DNA of 64,000 bases from Fasciolopsis buskii (lineage: Eukaryota; Platyhelminthes; Trematoda; Plagiorchiida; Fasciolidae), in NCBI GenBank assembly GCA_008360955.1, contig LUCM01005575.1, positions 248,001-312,000 on the forward strand, given 5' to 3'. Positions 22,675 to 34,479 of this stretch are shown one piece after another. How positions within the stretch are numbered: position 1 is the first letter of the stretch; each line of letters starts with the position of its first letter. The notes beneath the pieces are model-generated. The model saw only the letters and a list, made by a program, of their open reading frames with translations, had not been told where the DNA came from and made no database searches. The position numbers and the translations under genes were made by a program.

Positions 22675-23640
22675 CAGACACGAACTGGGAATGTAAACCT
22701 AAACACAAGGTCTCGCATACACATAGCCTGTTGGAAAGTGAAAACTCGTTTGGATACAGGTAGCCAATGCGTACATTCTAGGATTACAGGATCCATATTG
22801 CCTGCCTCTACGAAGTGCATCTACCCAACTCCGGTAGCCAATCCATTCAAGTTCTCCAGACGGTTGCATCTTACTGGATGTACCATAGTGGGCCCGAAGA
22901 CAATTTGGGACTTAACGGTGTTGCGATCAGTCGAGCCCACCGCGTCTTAATCTCTTGGGAAAAAATTTGTCTAAGACTTGCAACGAAACGACTAAGGAGC
23001 ACTTATTTCAACGCGATCATCATTCCAGTCTACACCCATAATCTACAGCCTGACACAAAGCTAAAGACGCACGCTACAACAAACTTCAGGGTCTAGTCAA
23101 CCGTACCCTAAGGCGCGACATCTTTCTAATTTCAGGAGATTGGAAAGCCCTCACGGGACTAGCAGATGAATACAACCACTACATACTTGGGGGGGGGGTT
23201 CGGGCCCGGTGGACGATGCTAAAATGGTGATCGCTTGGTTTCGCTTGCGGATCTCAACAGACTGGTAGTTATCAATATAGGTTCCCAGCATACAAAAAGA
23301 CATACTCTAACGCGGTACGGCAACGACGAAAGGACAGCACATCAGATGGACTATATCTGGATGCGTTCTCGATGGTTATCGTCGATCGAAGACTGTCGGG
23401 GATACAGTGGTGGCATAACAGGGATAGTAAACGACACGAACCAGACACTGGTCCGAACACGCCTCAAGCTTCACCTTTCAGCTCGACAGAGAATCCAACC
23501 GCACAGCAGATGCAACGGGTCCCGGTTAACAATTCCAGATAACGTCAAAACCCTGACCAACGCTATCACATCTGAACTATCCGAGATCGACGAAGATGGT
23601 AGCTTAGACGAGCTTTAAATGGGGGTAAAAACATCCATCA
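22675..23640 (+). mobile_element. Non-LTR retrotransposon (family III): endonuclease domain
   Basis: Plus strand. TRSRIHIACWKVKTRLDTG matches the EN start (family tRSRvHvACWNVRTLLDvG). After a frameshift come NSGSQSIQVLQ, YWMYHSGPEDNLGLNGVAI, AHRVLISWE, IIPVYTHNLQPD, FQETGKPSRD (family tGDWNARtG), LVSLADLNRLVVINIG, DYIWMRSRWLSSIEDCRGY, NDTNQTLVRTRLKLHLSAR. The terminal SDH of EEP nucleases reads TNQ and the GDWNA motif is destroyed, so it is inactive. A run of ten G at 23189-23198 interrupts the domain. An RT domain follows on the same strand at about 24106. Confidence 0.88.
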
Positions 23641-24105
23641 TGGGCGCATCTCTTGAACAGCTAGGCAGGACAAAATGGAACAGAAAAGACTGGATATCCA
23701 TGGAAACTCTAAGGCTACCGATGCGAGAGACTACACAACTCACCCGATTAACGCAATCTCCGTTGCGAAGCTACACGCTCGGCGAAGAATGACCAAAAGC
23801 GATATTGGCGTAAAATTGCAGACCGCATGGAAACCACAGCCGCCGTTGGAGATTTCGGGAAGCTTTTCACACTCGTACGCCCCTCTTCGGAAAAGGCGCA
23901 ACCTACGCCCTCTACGCTTCGTGAAGGCAGTGGCCACCTCATGTCAGAATGCAAACAAAGGTCCAAAAATGGGCCGAACATTTCAGCCAGTTGCTCAATC
24001 GCCCTCGCATCGAGCCTCTGTGTAGCACCACCAGATAACATGGAGCAATACGAAATTGATTTTGGGCCTCTCGACGAATTGGAAATCACCTCAGCCGTCT
24101 AGACA
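23641..24105 (+). mobile_element. Family III element: EN-RT linker
   Basis: Poorly conserved region between EN and RT with frames open on both strands. It has the length and position of the linker in related elements, and pieces such as PSEKAQPTPSTLREGSGHLM lead toward the RT start. No independent gene is indicated. Confidence 0.55.
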
Positions 24106-24970
24106 ATGAAAAACAAGAAGTTACCCGATGAGGATGGCACCCCACCCGAGATCCTCAAATCTTGTTTACCAGTTCTGTTGAGACCACTAACTAAGCTGTC
24201 TCGTCGTTTCTGGGACTCCGAAACTTGTTCTAAGGGCTGGGAAACCTCTATTCTACTCCCCTTACCAAAGAAGGGAGGTAAGACCATGCGTGTGAAGTAC
24301 GGAGGTATTAGCTTCATCGATACAGCAGCTAAGCACTTTGCAACCTCTTTGTTGCTGTTTGAGATGCAAGAGCAAGCTCTGCCCAGTATGGCTTTCGTCA
24401 AGGAAGAAGCTGTAGTGACCAATAGGCTTCACTTCGAGTACCTGGGCCTTACTATCCAACCTAACAGCCAAGCCAGAGACGAGGGTAAGCTCCGCGTAGA
24501 GTGTGTTAGAAGAATTTTTTATCACTTCGCAAAACTTTGCAGTCTCACAGCAAAATAAACCTCCGTAAGAAGCTGCCTATTTACCTGCTCACTTGGGGTA
24601 GACGATATAAACCGGCTAGGAAGTTTTGACCATTAGTCCTTCCATCATACCGCAAAAATCAAGTTGTATGACTGTCCCTCAAAGGCCGCTGTGCGTCAGC
24701 ATTGCATGAACGTCTAGAGGCTTTCGTCGTTTCTCCAAAGTCGCCTGCAGTGGTTGGGTTATGTTCTTCCTCGACCGAAAACGTAGGTTGTCATTATTAA
24801 GACGGACCTGGATCTCTTAGGTCTTCGGTCGGTTTTTCCGAGTACGCAGTTGGCGCAACAACTGGATTTCGCGCTAATGCAAACTTCGCTGTAAATCGCG
24901 CTGCACGGACGGCCGAAGTCAGAGACTTCCAAGAAGCCGACTTATCCCCTTGCAGAAGCTAGTAGCATGA
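24106..24970 (+). mobile_element. Family III element: RT with deleted catalytic core
   Basis: A 150-codon frame (24106-24558) starts with KKLPDEDGTPPEILKSC (family nKAPGeDGIPPEI.KSC), continues with WETSILLPLPKKGGKT and YGGISFIDTAAKHFA (family NYRGISLiDvAAKiFA), then jumps at about 24425 straight into FEYLGLTIQPNSQARDEGKL (family FKYLGs..lPNGQakDei). The whole palm with motifs A (FDSV) and C (YADD) is missing, about 150 residues by family comparison. In shifting frames the C-terminal tail reads RLQWLGYVL, LDLLGLRSVF, VRSWRNNWIS and AEVRDFQEAD to about 24970, near the normal end of the protein. An internal deletion fits better than decay. Confidence 0.85.
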
Positions 24971-25129
24971 AAGTAAAAACAAGTGAGTAATTCTGCAACC
25001 GCATCATACAAAATGCAAAATGCACCCCGAACATACCTGCATTATCGTTTATATAACCGATAAAAACATGGAACTCGACTTGAGTCTTCACTCAGAAGCA
25101 CAACATCGCGCGCATATTATAAATCATGC
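24971..25129. other. Spacer between two oppositely oriented retroelement remnants
   Basis: Nothing recognisable. It separates the plus-strand family III element from the minus-strand RT at 25130-25720. Confidence 0.5.
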
Positions 25130-25720
25130 ACGTTCCCTTCTGGCACTATTCTTATATGATGATAGGGCTACCTCCAAAACCATCTCAACGACAAAACTGA
25201 AAAGATGTAAGTGGACAACCCTGACGAACATCACTTCTCGTAGTGAACTCGAATGAAAGACTGCCCTAAGAGCGAACTCAGCTTTGGCGGTTTAAAGAGA
25301 GTGTAATGAATTTTTCTGGCACGCCTTTGGATGAGAAATAAGACCAGAAAATTGCACGATCGACTGAGTCGATTCAATTTCAAATCAAGCAAGACATAAA
25401 TCGTGAGTCTATGGAACGTGCCGATATTCTAAGACTTATCGCAAAGTGTATATTTGGTCAATACATCCCGGATCGGGTCGGAAATAGGCTTGACTACCAT
25501 GCATACACCTTTCGCGGGTACTAGATAATCAGGAGGATAATGCCCTCCAGCAGTTTGGATGTGATGCTTGCCAAACTAGCCCCTCCGTGATTTTCACACA
25601 AAGACCTATCGGCTTTCTTAAAAACCGATACAATCATCGATTCACAATAGCCGCTAGATATGTGTTTCTTTCGCCATACTGATTCCAGGAAAGTTTTGTT
25701 AACCCTAATGTGGACAATTC
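25130..25720 (-). mobile_element. RTE-like RT palm fragment
   Basis: Minus strand: YCESMIVSVFKKADRSLCEN, GGASLASITSKLLEGIILL (family NHRGISLt.viTKLLAsIiL), then DSVDRAIFWSYFSSKGVPEK (motif A region, family FDSVDRqALWscLs.KGVPEKFI), and FEFTTRSDVRQGCPLTSFQF (motif B, family F.t.SGVRQGCpLSPFLFNF). Several stops interrupt the frame. The first catalytic Asp region is degraded, and motif C and the tail are absent. It represents the RT region deleted from the neighbouring family III copy but belongs to a different family on the opposite strand. Confidence 0.82.
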
Positions 25721-28700
25721 GCCATCGTCTTGAACAAGGGCTGCTGACTCACTAGACTGATCGCTAATGTGAGCTCATCTAACATCAAGTTCAAAACCGT
25801 GTGTACGTTACGAGTTCGATTATGTGGTTGCCAGGTCAACGTCAGACAATTTAACACGGGTTGGAAATAATAATGCAAGCCCACGACAATAGACAAATGA
25901 GAAGTCCCGTAATGCAGGCAATTAACCCTTCTCACCGGGTTCTCCCGGATATTTTGTTTTTCTCATTGTTGCGGTTTTTCATCGGTAAACAGTTTTGTCA
26001 CATAGAGGCTGCAAACCCTATTGACCTCGGTAACTGTTATTACTATTAATCTCACTATTATTACAATTTCTGGACTTGGAAATCTTCAATCATTCTATCA
26101 CAATTCCTACGATGTGATACCGCGAAATGTAGTAACTGCTCCTTATGTGAGGGGAAGCGGATGGGACCTATCTGTAAGCTAAAAGTTTCAAATTATTGGA
26201 CGGCGTTTCTGCTTTGGTCTCGTGGCCTCAAGGAGATAACCAATAACCAGCATCGCAAATCTTGGACTTAATAGATATCAAAAAACGTAAGGATTCTATT
26301 CAGTTATCGACTTGGTAGGTGTTTATGGAAACTGTCGCCAATCGACAGTCATATGAGCCTGATAGCTCCAGAAGAGATAGCAAAGCCAATACAAAACTAA
26401 AATGGTGTTAGGAAAATCAGCAAGCATTTATTTAAATACTTAGGTGTGCATCACAGCCTTTGCGATTCCATTAGTATTTTTTCTTAATCCATTTCTCGAT
26501 AGCATATGTTGTGATGAGCAGACGCTTTGCTTGCATGAAACCAAAGGAAAGTTAGTACGCCCATATGGAGCAAAAGAAACCGTGGATCTAGCAAACCTAA
26601 AAGCCAAACAGGTGCTAGAAGTCGCTTTATCGCAACAGTACGGCCACAACCAATCGTAGTTTAGTGGCAAATGAACTAAGACAATCGGTGGGAAATTGGT
26701 CAATCAATAACCATCACGCAAATTGGATTAAGTTCGGCGGATGACTTTTATGAACCTGATATTTCATGGTAACAGGATTAGATGGTTCGAAGTTGTACAA
26801 GTTTTCATTCTAGATAATGGCTCGTGGCGTCGACCTTAAGATTTTATGGATGAAAATCAGACTAACGATGGTGATACGAAGGTGATACCAAACAACCTCA
26901 TGCTAAAGAGAGAATGGTCCCGTGAATTCGGTGCCTAATACTGAACAGGGCTTCAAAACGAACGACAGTTGTTTACACTGCATGCCCTAAGCGACAAGAC
27001 AAATGTGTGAAAGGTTAGCGCGCTGCGAACAGAACAAACGTTGACACTTGCATTACAGATAAATTTTCAAGAACAATCGGGAATCGTTCGGGATACTGAT
27101 CGAACGATAACAAAGGAGAAAAATAATTGGACACCACAAGGGAAATGCTAATGCGAAATACCATTGGTCCAGAAGTTTGGGGAAGAGCCCGCATGAATCT
27201 GGAAGGTCCAGAATGGAACAATTTCTTTTGAAAAGAGGAGGATTTACGGGTGGTGGATATTGAAGGTCGACACGAATGCGATGAAAACGCCGGTCAACAT
27301 GATTAATGAAGATCCACGGGAGTAGGTTACAAAGCCTGATGGACTAGACGGAACAGGGCAAACTCCGATTATTACACAATCACAGGCCACAAACGCGTGT
27401 AGCGCACAAAATCAGGTAAGGTTTTAGGGACGAGGACGTTGATTGAGAAAAACTCATCGTATCTTTAGGCACTGTTGCATCTTGTTTGCTGCAGAGCATT
27501 CAGTGAGCTTAAAGCCCTATCTTATACGGCTATCCATCAAGTTGGTGAGCCATCTGAGGGCTCACCAGATGATTCCCACAAAGCAGTACATCTAAGCCAC
27601 TGTAGATGCTGCCATGGTTTCGAACGGAGTTGTGGTGTGCGTAAACGCTGGTCAGTCGGTAGGACCAGTAAGCTAACCACAGATAAACATGGGCTGACAA
27701 CAATGGAAAAATATTTTCAAACGTCATCTAGATTAAGTTGGACAAAACGGATCAACCAGAAGCTAAAACTTACTAGCAACAGAAAATATTTTTTCGCTTT
27801 AATTGTCACCTCAGCCGGGGGGAGATCAACAGGAGGACCTGAACGACCATGAGGTTCTATGGACCGCTAAAATTCGGGGGCAGAAATGTATTCTTGTTTA
27901 ACCATGCTTGAGCTAATTTCGAAAAAAAGATTGCTACAAAACCAAAAGTGAAAAACTGCCAACCTTGGATGGGTTCAAATCCATGCATGCTCACAACCTA
28001 CGCTTTAGCAGTACTTCTGGTTTGGCAGCTAAGCCACAAAGTCAAACCAAGGAGTGTAAAGGTAATAGGCATTGGTTCATCATAAACACTGCCTTAGACA
28101 GAGCTCAACACAGCTGTTGTGACATGGCACTGGATGTGCCAGTCACTAATCTGAGCGAGAACACCGCATGAGAAAGTCGACGAAAAACGATGGACTAAAC
28201 TAGCCAGCAGGAGAATCGGTCAGTGAGTGTTAATCATGGAAGACCGGCAAAAGCTATTTCATTCTGACAAGTAAGTGAACTTTTGTGTTGGTTTGATTTG
28301 GTTTTTCGCAATATAGTTAGTGGCAACGGGTGATAGCGGTCGGAAGTTAGAATCGGTTGGAGATGAAGTAAAACAGACGTTTCTTCCCTTCCCTCCATTA
28401 CAAAACAAGGTATGGTAACGAGCCGGCGACCTGCCATTGTATTCATTTAGCTGATATACATATCCCGTATTTGTCCAGTTAATAAAGTACGGAAAGCTCA
28501 ACACGACGAAAGATCTCCAATCGTCCCCAAACCCATCCATCCCCTTCTCCAAGAGATCCGTACCATGTGTGCGCCAATGTTTGCTTCCATTGTGCCATTT
28601 TTGTCAGATCATGAAAGAATGTGATTGAAATTAGAAAACCAAAATATATTTAACAATTTCGGATTAGGGCAAAGGTGTCAAAACAAACATACCACGTGGT

Positions 28701-29033
28701 TGTCATAAAAGCTGACGGCGGCCTAATCGGTTCGTTTTGAAATCCCATGCCACAATTATTGTTTCGAGACCTTAGTAAGACTTTTGGGCATACTAGTCAC
28801 GAGGCTGAACCAAATCTTGACAGACATTTGTCCATGCTTCATTCATTATCGTCAGGTTTTCGATGATTACCAGATATACCTTGCTTCTGTGCACAGTCGG
28901 TCGACCAGCATCCCTCAACAACTGGGAAAACTGAGCTCCAAGCTCACTCACCTTAGTCCTAAGAAACATCAATGCATTGTTAAAATATGAAATCCAATTG
29001 CAGGTTTAAACAACTGAGAAGGAAATGAGAAGC
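25721..29033. other. No supportable gene
   Basis: Several open frames of 62-125 codons (for example 27475-27852 plus and 26440-26703 minus) lack recognisable domains. A weak resemblance to LTR-retroelement RT around 28784-28990 was not strong enough to call. An AT run starts at 29034. Confidence 0.45.
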
Positions 29034-29057
29034 ATATATATATATATATAATATATA
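29034..29057. repeat. (AT)n microsatellite
   Basis: An AT run with one phase slip, about 55 bases outside the truncated 3' end of RT copy B. Confidence 0.93.
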
Positions 29058-29111
29058 AAACGCTACTTCGCTTCTTCCAATCTAGCCCAGCATGCGTAAA
29101 AATATCACGAA

Positions 29112-30579
29112 AAGGTAGACGGTGGCCAGGCATACGCAATACGTGTCCAAGCCACCGAAGGCGACGTACACCGATTTTACCTCAGTCAGAGGACGACCGT
29201 CTGCACCCAACACACGACGATGCGCCTCGTCACTGCTCACCCGATATTCCCACCAGATACGAGCAATGCTTCGGAGATGTCAGGGGTCGGATACAGAAAG
29301 TCAACGGGCGTCCTCAACGCGGATAGGCCAAATCTCACAAACGTAAAGTAGGGCACTACGAACTGTGGCATTGCCCACCCATCCCTTGAGAGAAAGCCAG
29401 ATGTCGTGGTGGCACCACAAGTGTCGTAGGTCCATAAAATCTGTTCTGGCCTTCGCAATTCGTCATGTAACCTCCTCAACACCTCCGTCACGTGTGATCA
29501 GGATCACAAGGTACTTGAAGCTATTGACTACTTCTAGCTGATCACCACAAACAGTGACTGCAGGTACAGGCTCATGCCAGTCTTGCAGATGTGACTTGCA
29601 TTTTGAAGGTGCAAAGCACATACTGTATTAGAATATCTCAAACTCCAGGCGGTCCAGCGCACGTTGAATTGCCTGTCCAGTGTCAATCAGCAAGGCGATA
29701 TTGTCGGCATATTCCAAGTCAAAAAATATGTTCCCAGGGAGGAGTTTAACTCCATCGTTTAAAGGACCACACAGAGCATTCTGCAGAACATCCTCTATGA
29801 TAAAATTGAAGAGGAACGGCGATATAGGGCAGCATTGCCGGATCCCATTGGAACCGATAAAGGGTGACAAAAGCTATGAGCTCTAACCCGACCTAAGATT
29901 TAACGGCAAGACACTTTGACGACCGACATATTCTTCTTAGGTACCCCAATTCTCAACGAACAGTGCCATAGTGCAGGCCTATCAACAGAGTCAAAGGATG
30001 TGCTAATGTTCAAGAACACGACGATCGGTGGCCTTTGGAAAGTAAAACGGTGCTCTAACACCTGTCGCAGAATGAAGACCTGACCGACAAATCCAGGGCC
30101 AGCACGAAACCCAGTCTGTTCCTCACGAGTTTGCCCTTCACGCGTGCTGTACAACCTGCGAGGAACGACGGAAGGAAGCAGCTTTGACGCTATCGGGATT
30201 AAGTTAATACCCTATGGTTTGCGCTGTCACTACGCAAACCTTTTTGAAGTTGAGGAGAACCATCGAGGCCCCCACGAGGAAGGAATGTTCCCGGAGTACC
30301 AGATCTTTGAGAATAAAACGTGAAGGTCTCTGACCAGTCCTCCACCACTGAATAGAGCTGGGGAAGCACAATTGCAGTCCGGCGCTTCATAAAGTTCTAT
30401 GGCTTGGATTTCCCTGAGGCTTTCCGACTCAGTTGGTGGATCTGTTGTAACAAGCCACTGGACGCTTGCCGAAATAGCTGCGAGAGAGGCTGACAATGAG
30501 GGCCAGTCGGAGCTACTAACCACCCCACGCGTTTGAGCGATGGCCAGAAATTGCCATAAAACGGAATACCTGCAGTCAC
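29112..30579 (-). mobile_element. RTE-like RT, copy B (family I, most complete RT in the window)
   Basis: Minus strand, from the RT N-terminus: TTDPPTESESLREIQAIELY, ALFSGGGLVRDLHVLFSKIW, REEQTGFRAGPGFVGQVFIL, RQVLEHRFTFQRPPIVVFLN, FDSVDRPALWHCSLRIGVPK, CCPISPFLFNFIIEDVLQNA, DLEYADNIALLIDTGQAIQR, then the tail as in copy A. Motif A has VFLN instead of VFLD, and motif C has YADN instead of YADD, so both catalytic Asp sites are damaged. In-frame stops include those at 29628-29630, 29463-29465 and 29301-29303, and all three recur in copy A. Homology ends abruptly at 29112, so the last ~100 residues seen in copy A are missing. No EN is found upstream of 30579. Confidence 0.93.
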
Positions 30580-32879
30580 ATCTGAAAGCCTATAAACCTC
30601 AATTTCCCGAGATTAATCGAGTTGCTCCACTAGAGCATGGTAGTCAAAAGAGTGTAGGTTCCAAGATCATTGAAACTAAGTAGTAACTGTAGCGATGCGC
30701 TCACTGGGGTTAATATCTTCGGCTCCTTCACTTCTGTGCATGCTCAGATCGGCGACGCAACCCCTTTCGAAAATCCTTGCTTGTGTATTCTACACGACCA
30801 TATGATTGTCCATTTGACAACAATCGGTAGTGTAACAATGTTGCCCTACTCAAGATTTTGCATCGAATGTCCGTACTCGTCATCGAAACGCTTGTATTTT
30901 TTGGATCTACTCTTAGTATCAACCAAGGCATTTGCACCAGGCTCTTGAGGAACATTCGATGAGCAAGTTCACTAGAGAAAAGCACGATAGCCGCAGCACG
31001 TGATCTCAGGATTGAATTAGATCATTTACAAGAAGTCAGCTTTTACTGCAGTTAGGTTTCTTATTTTCCGTGATTTTTTGACTCCGGTAGATTTTGCAAT
31101 AAAACTGCTTACAGTACTTTAAAATGACGTGAAAAATAAAATTAGTCTAGCAGTCTTATGTATATGAATCTGAAAAATCCATGGAGGAATCGAGAATTTT
31201 CGTCATGGCATGGATAAGGTGAGTTGTGCAGGATGATCATGAAACCAGATCTAAGTAAAAAAAAGTCAAATCTTTGTCCATGACAGCTAAAGGTTGGCGG
31301 AAACCACAATGGACTAGCAGTAAACTATTCTGGCATTCGGCATGTCTCCCATGCCCAGGTAGTTATTAGTTACGTATACTAAGAAAGAAAAGTAAGTGCA
31401 TCTGGTAAGTTACGAAATGGCGAAATAGTTAACGCAACACAATATACTGAGTGCACATCAGTCTCACGGGATACACATGCGAGACTATGTTGGCGGAAAA
31501 ATTTCTTTCCCCTGCCGGGTTTCAGTGGTCAGTGTACAGTTAGCGATACCGCAGAAAGCTTGCAACTTACTTCAACTATTTGATTGGAGATCCTCGGCAT
31601 GTTCACAATCGGATACTTCCACCAAAATCAAATCGAAACTATCGCGTGAAGAAATGGCTGCTTAGAGACCTATTCCGATTATGCGATAATAAGAGAGAGT
31701 GGGATAGAATCCTGTTGTTCACCATAATAGACTCCGACGAAAGGACCATCACAAAATAAGAATCTTAGCTTAGACTATTCAAAAGAAATGTGCCTTTGTC
31801 TTGACATCAAAAAGCTACAGAGAGTCGCGACTGAGTTAAAAATCTCTTCGATGGAAGATTAAACTGTAACGAATAGGAAGTTTAACCAACCGGTCGGCCA
31901 TTAATCTGTAAAGATAAGAATATTGTTTTCGTACTGTCACTTCTATGATTGTAATAATTTAAATGGAAGATAGGAGGAAGGAAATGATGCTTCGGGTAAA
32001 AAACAAGGGTGTGTCTGTATGTGTATTATGGACGTACAACTGTGCGCACCGCACGAACGTTGCGTTTTGAGGGAATTGACAAGGACAGACACCGGGACGC
32101 CTTTTGTTCGGAACGCTTCCATCCTTGGCTCGGGGAGTCCGCAGATCTTGGCAAACGAATTCGCGCCTCTTTCGCATCGCGTGCAGGACAAGCACAACAT
32201 CGAACACGAACCTTTTGCAAACCGAGAATATCGTATTCAGAAGTATGCTCGTTCCTGTGACAGATAGAAATAAGGAAAGGGGGTTGAGTAGGCAGAACAA
32301 TGATTCGCACGTCACGCAGTGTCAACGCCCAGTGTGTCGAGCGTCGTACAGCCGACCCAACCTGGTGTATGCAACGCGCCCGAACTGGGATGTGAACGCA
32401 AGATGGACGCTTATGAGTAGAATGTCATGGCTTCTAGGTTATCCAAGCTGAACTCCAACTTCCTACTACAGAGGGCACACGTCCCCCATTGGTTTTGAGA
32501 TTCAAGAGCTTAATTGTAATGCAGCAAGATAACCTTCATCTTCAACATGTTCCCTGGATACGGAGGTCATAAGTTTATCACAAGAACTGAATTTTCGATC
32601 GAAAACATAAAAGGCAGTACAGACTTAGGAATTAGACTACATGCCTTCACCGAAATTCTTGCAGCCACAAAACTGCATTATCCGTTTTACAATGACAGGA
32701 AACTTCAACCACATTGAGCAAAACGACCAACTGTGACCAGGATTAAGTCACGTGGGTATTTCTTTTAGAACTAGTAAAAAAGATTCTGCCGGATGAATGG
32801 CACACAGCAAATCAAATAGACTGCGAACATAGAATGGGCAATCCACTTACGCACTAAGCATCAAAAAACCGACGCCATG
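30580..32879. other. No supportable gene
   Basis: Overlapping frames on both strands at 31943-32451 compete with each other and none shows homology. The remainder is AT-rich with few open frames. Confidence 0.45.
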
Positions 32880-32956
32880 AACCGGAATCGAACCTGAGAC
32901 CTTCCGCTTGCCGAGACGATCTGCCTCTGAACCATCCTGGACACAACTCTCGGACG
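32880..32956 (-). repeat. tRNA-like sequence (tRNA-derived SINE or tRNA relic)
   Basis: The minus strand has an A-box-like TGGTTCAGAGG, and 41 bases further a B-box matching the consensus, GGTTCGATTCC, followed by GGTTCATGGCG. The spacing fits a tRNA-type internal promoter. Acceptor and anticodon stems do not pair properly, so it is not a working tRNA gene. A diverged inverted relative lies at 33025-33097. Confidence 0.5.
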
Positions 32957-33024
32957 CGAATTACTTAAGTGAACATCCAGCGTTGCGCGAACCACTATTC
33001 CAATTAGTTCGAGAGCCGTATTCA

Positions 33025-33097
33025 CAGTAGCTCCGAGGTAGACCATCTTCTCAATGAGCGGAAGATTGGCTGCTCGATTCCGATTCGTGGAGACCAC
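33025..33097 (+). repeat. Second tRNA-like sequence, inverted relative to the first
   Basis: The plus strand carries AGCGGAAG, then a B-box-like GCTCGATTCC followed by GATTCGTGG. These align in the same order and spacing with AGCGGAAG, GGTTCGATTCC and GGTTCATGG of the minus-strand copy 70-140 bases away. The A-box is poor. Confidence 0.4.
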
Positions 33098-33630
33098 CTT
33101 TGGATGCGTCGTCCGTAAATGGATTATCATTATGCATAACGTCTGGGTCCTCGTGCTCCTAAACACAAATGCAGATTGAGAATAGTTCGATTTCATTGAC
33201 TGCCCTTCAGTATTGTCGCTTTGTACGCCTGATAGCTTTAGGATGATTAATCAGAACGGCATCTCCCACACTCCTTTCCAAGAGACACACCTACCAGCCT
33301 TAGTCACCCTGGGGTGGGCCGGCATATTGTTGCGCAGCTGAGCCACATGATTCCCTTAGTTTCATTTTAAACAGATTCCACATTTGTTTATCAATGTTTA
33401 AGGTTGATAAACGATGACTGAGTAGAAGCAGTCCGACTCTGGGATGATGTGGTTCTAGGAATGTTTTTCAAATCCGACGTCACGAAATTACAAGTGAACT
33501 ACTTTCATCTGATTTCACCGATGTTTCTCCTAACCGTTGCTTGCACTTTTTTATTCACGTAAGACGTTTGAATTAATCACAAATTTTCAACCCAGGACAC
33601 CAATTAAGTGCATGTTCATCTAATTGCAGT

Positions 33631-33761
33631 TCGGCTGTCTTGACAACGGCTGGCTCATTTAAGTGGGATGTCCTGCAATACCTCCTAGAGAATGCTGAGA
33701 CTGAACTCACCAATTCAGAAACGAAGATGGTTTCCATTCAAAAAAACATCGATTTCTTTGG
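33631..33761 (+). other. Possible isolated exon
   Basis: An open stretch (reading from the second base) is preceded by a good acceptor (CATCTAATTGCAG) and followed by a strong donor (GTAAGA). It would give about 43 residues, including FKWDVLQYLLENAETEL. No homology is recognised and no partner exon joins in phase with confidence. It lies about 0.7 kb from the p53-like gene, on the other strand. Confidence 0.25.
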
Positions 33762-34479
33762 GTAAGAATTCTCCAATCCTTTGTTGACCACAATACTGGT
33801 GCTGACTCTCATCGAGTGCACTGATGTGCTTCCAATCAAGATGTTGATGACGGCAGATAACCTGACGATTTTTTGAATACTGCATATATCCAAATTCTCA
33901 TTTCGCTCGAAATCATAGTGGCTTCTTGTGATATTCACTCTACTATTTCACCAACTTCGGATTCTAATGGAACAGGGCAAGGTCTTGGATTTCACGTGCT
34001 ACTATGCCTGTTATCAATCACTGTTCAGTTGTTGTTGGGACATCTGGTCAAAACGCATTGCATCATTCATACGGTCTGCTATCCATTTTGTTTCAAATAG
34101 CCTCATTTACCAAAAAATATGGGGTGACTTTACAACTTGATTCTGCTAACTGGTGCACGTGTATACAATGCGGCGAAGGAATGAAAAACAGACTTTTGTA
34201 AGAATTGTTAGAGCAAAAAAGTAAAGAGTGAGAAAAGTAATGCGCAGTAGGGGAGAATAGACCGAGTGTTGAAAACGAAATCGACGGACCCTGGCTACCG
34301 AGAGCAGGTTTTTTTAATCATTACCTGGGTTATCGCATGAATAAGTGTTGATACAACCATCACTCTCCCACAACCCAAGTAAGCGATATGACAAAATATC
34401 GACAAATGACACTATCAACCACGCCCCATCTTGGGCTAAGCGAGTACCTTTTCACGTGACACAATGTCCTGAGAATTAA

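Noticed and set aside
28784..28990. LTR-retroelement RT with a DD-type motif
   Set aside because: Only a DDYQIYLAS-like string fits; flanking RT motifs are absent, so I do not call it.
31943..32451. Long overlapping frames on both strands (up to 118 codons)
   Set aside because: Open in several frames at once because of few stop-prone triplets; no homology in any frame.
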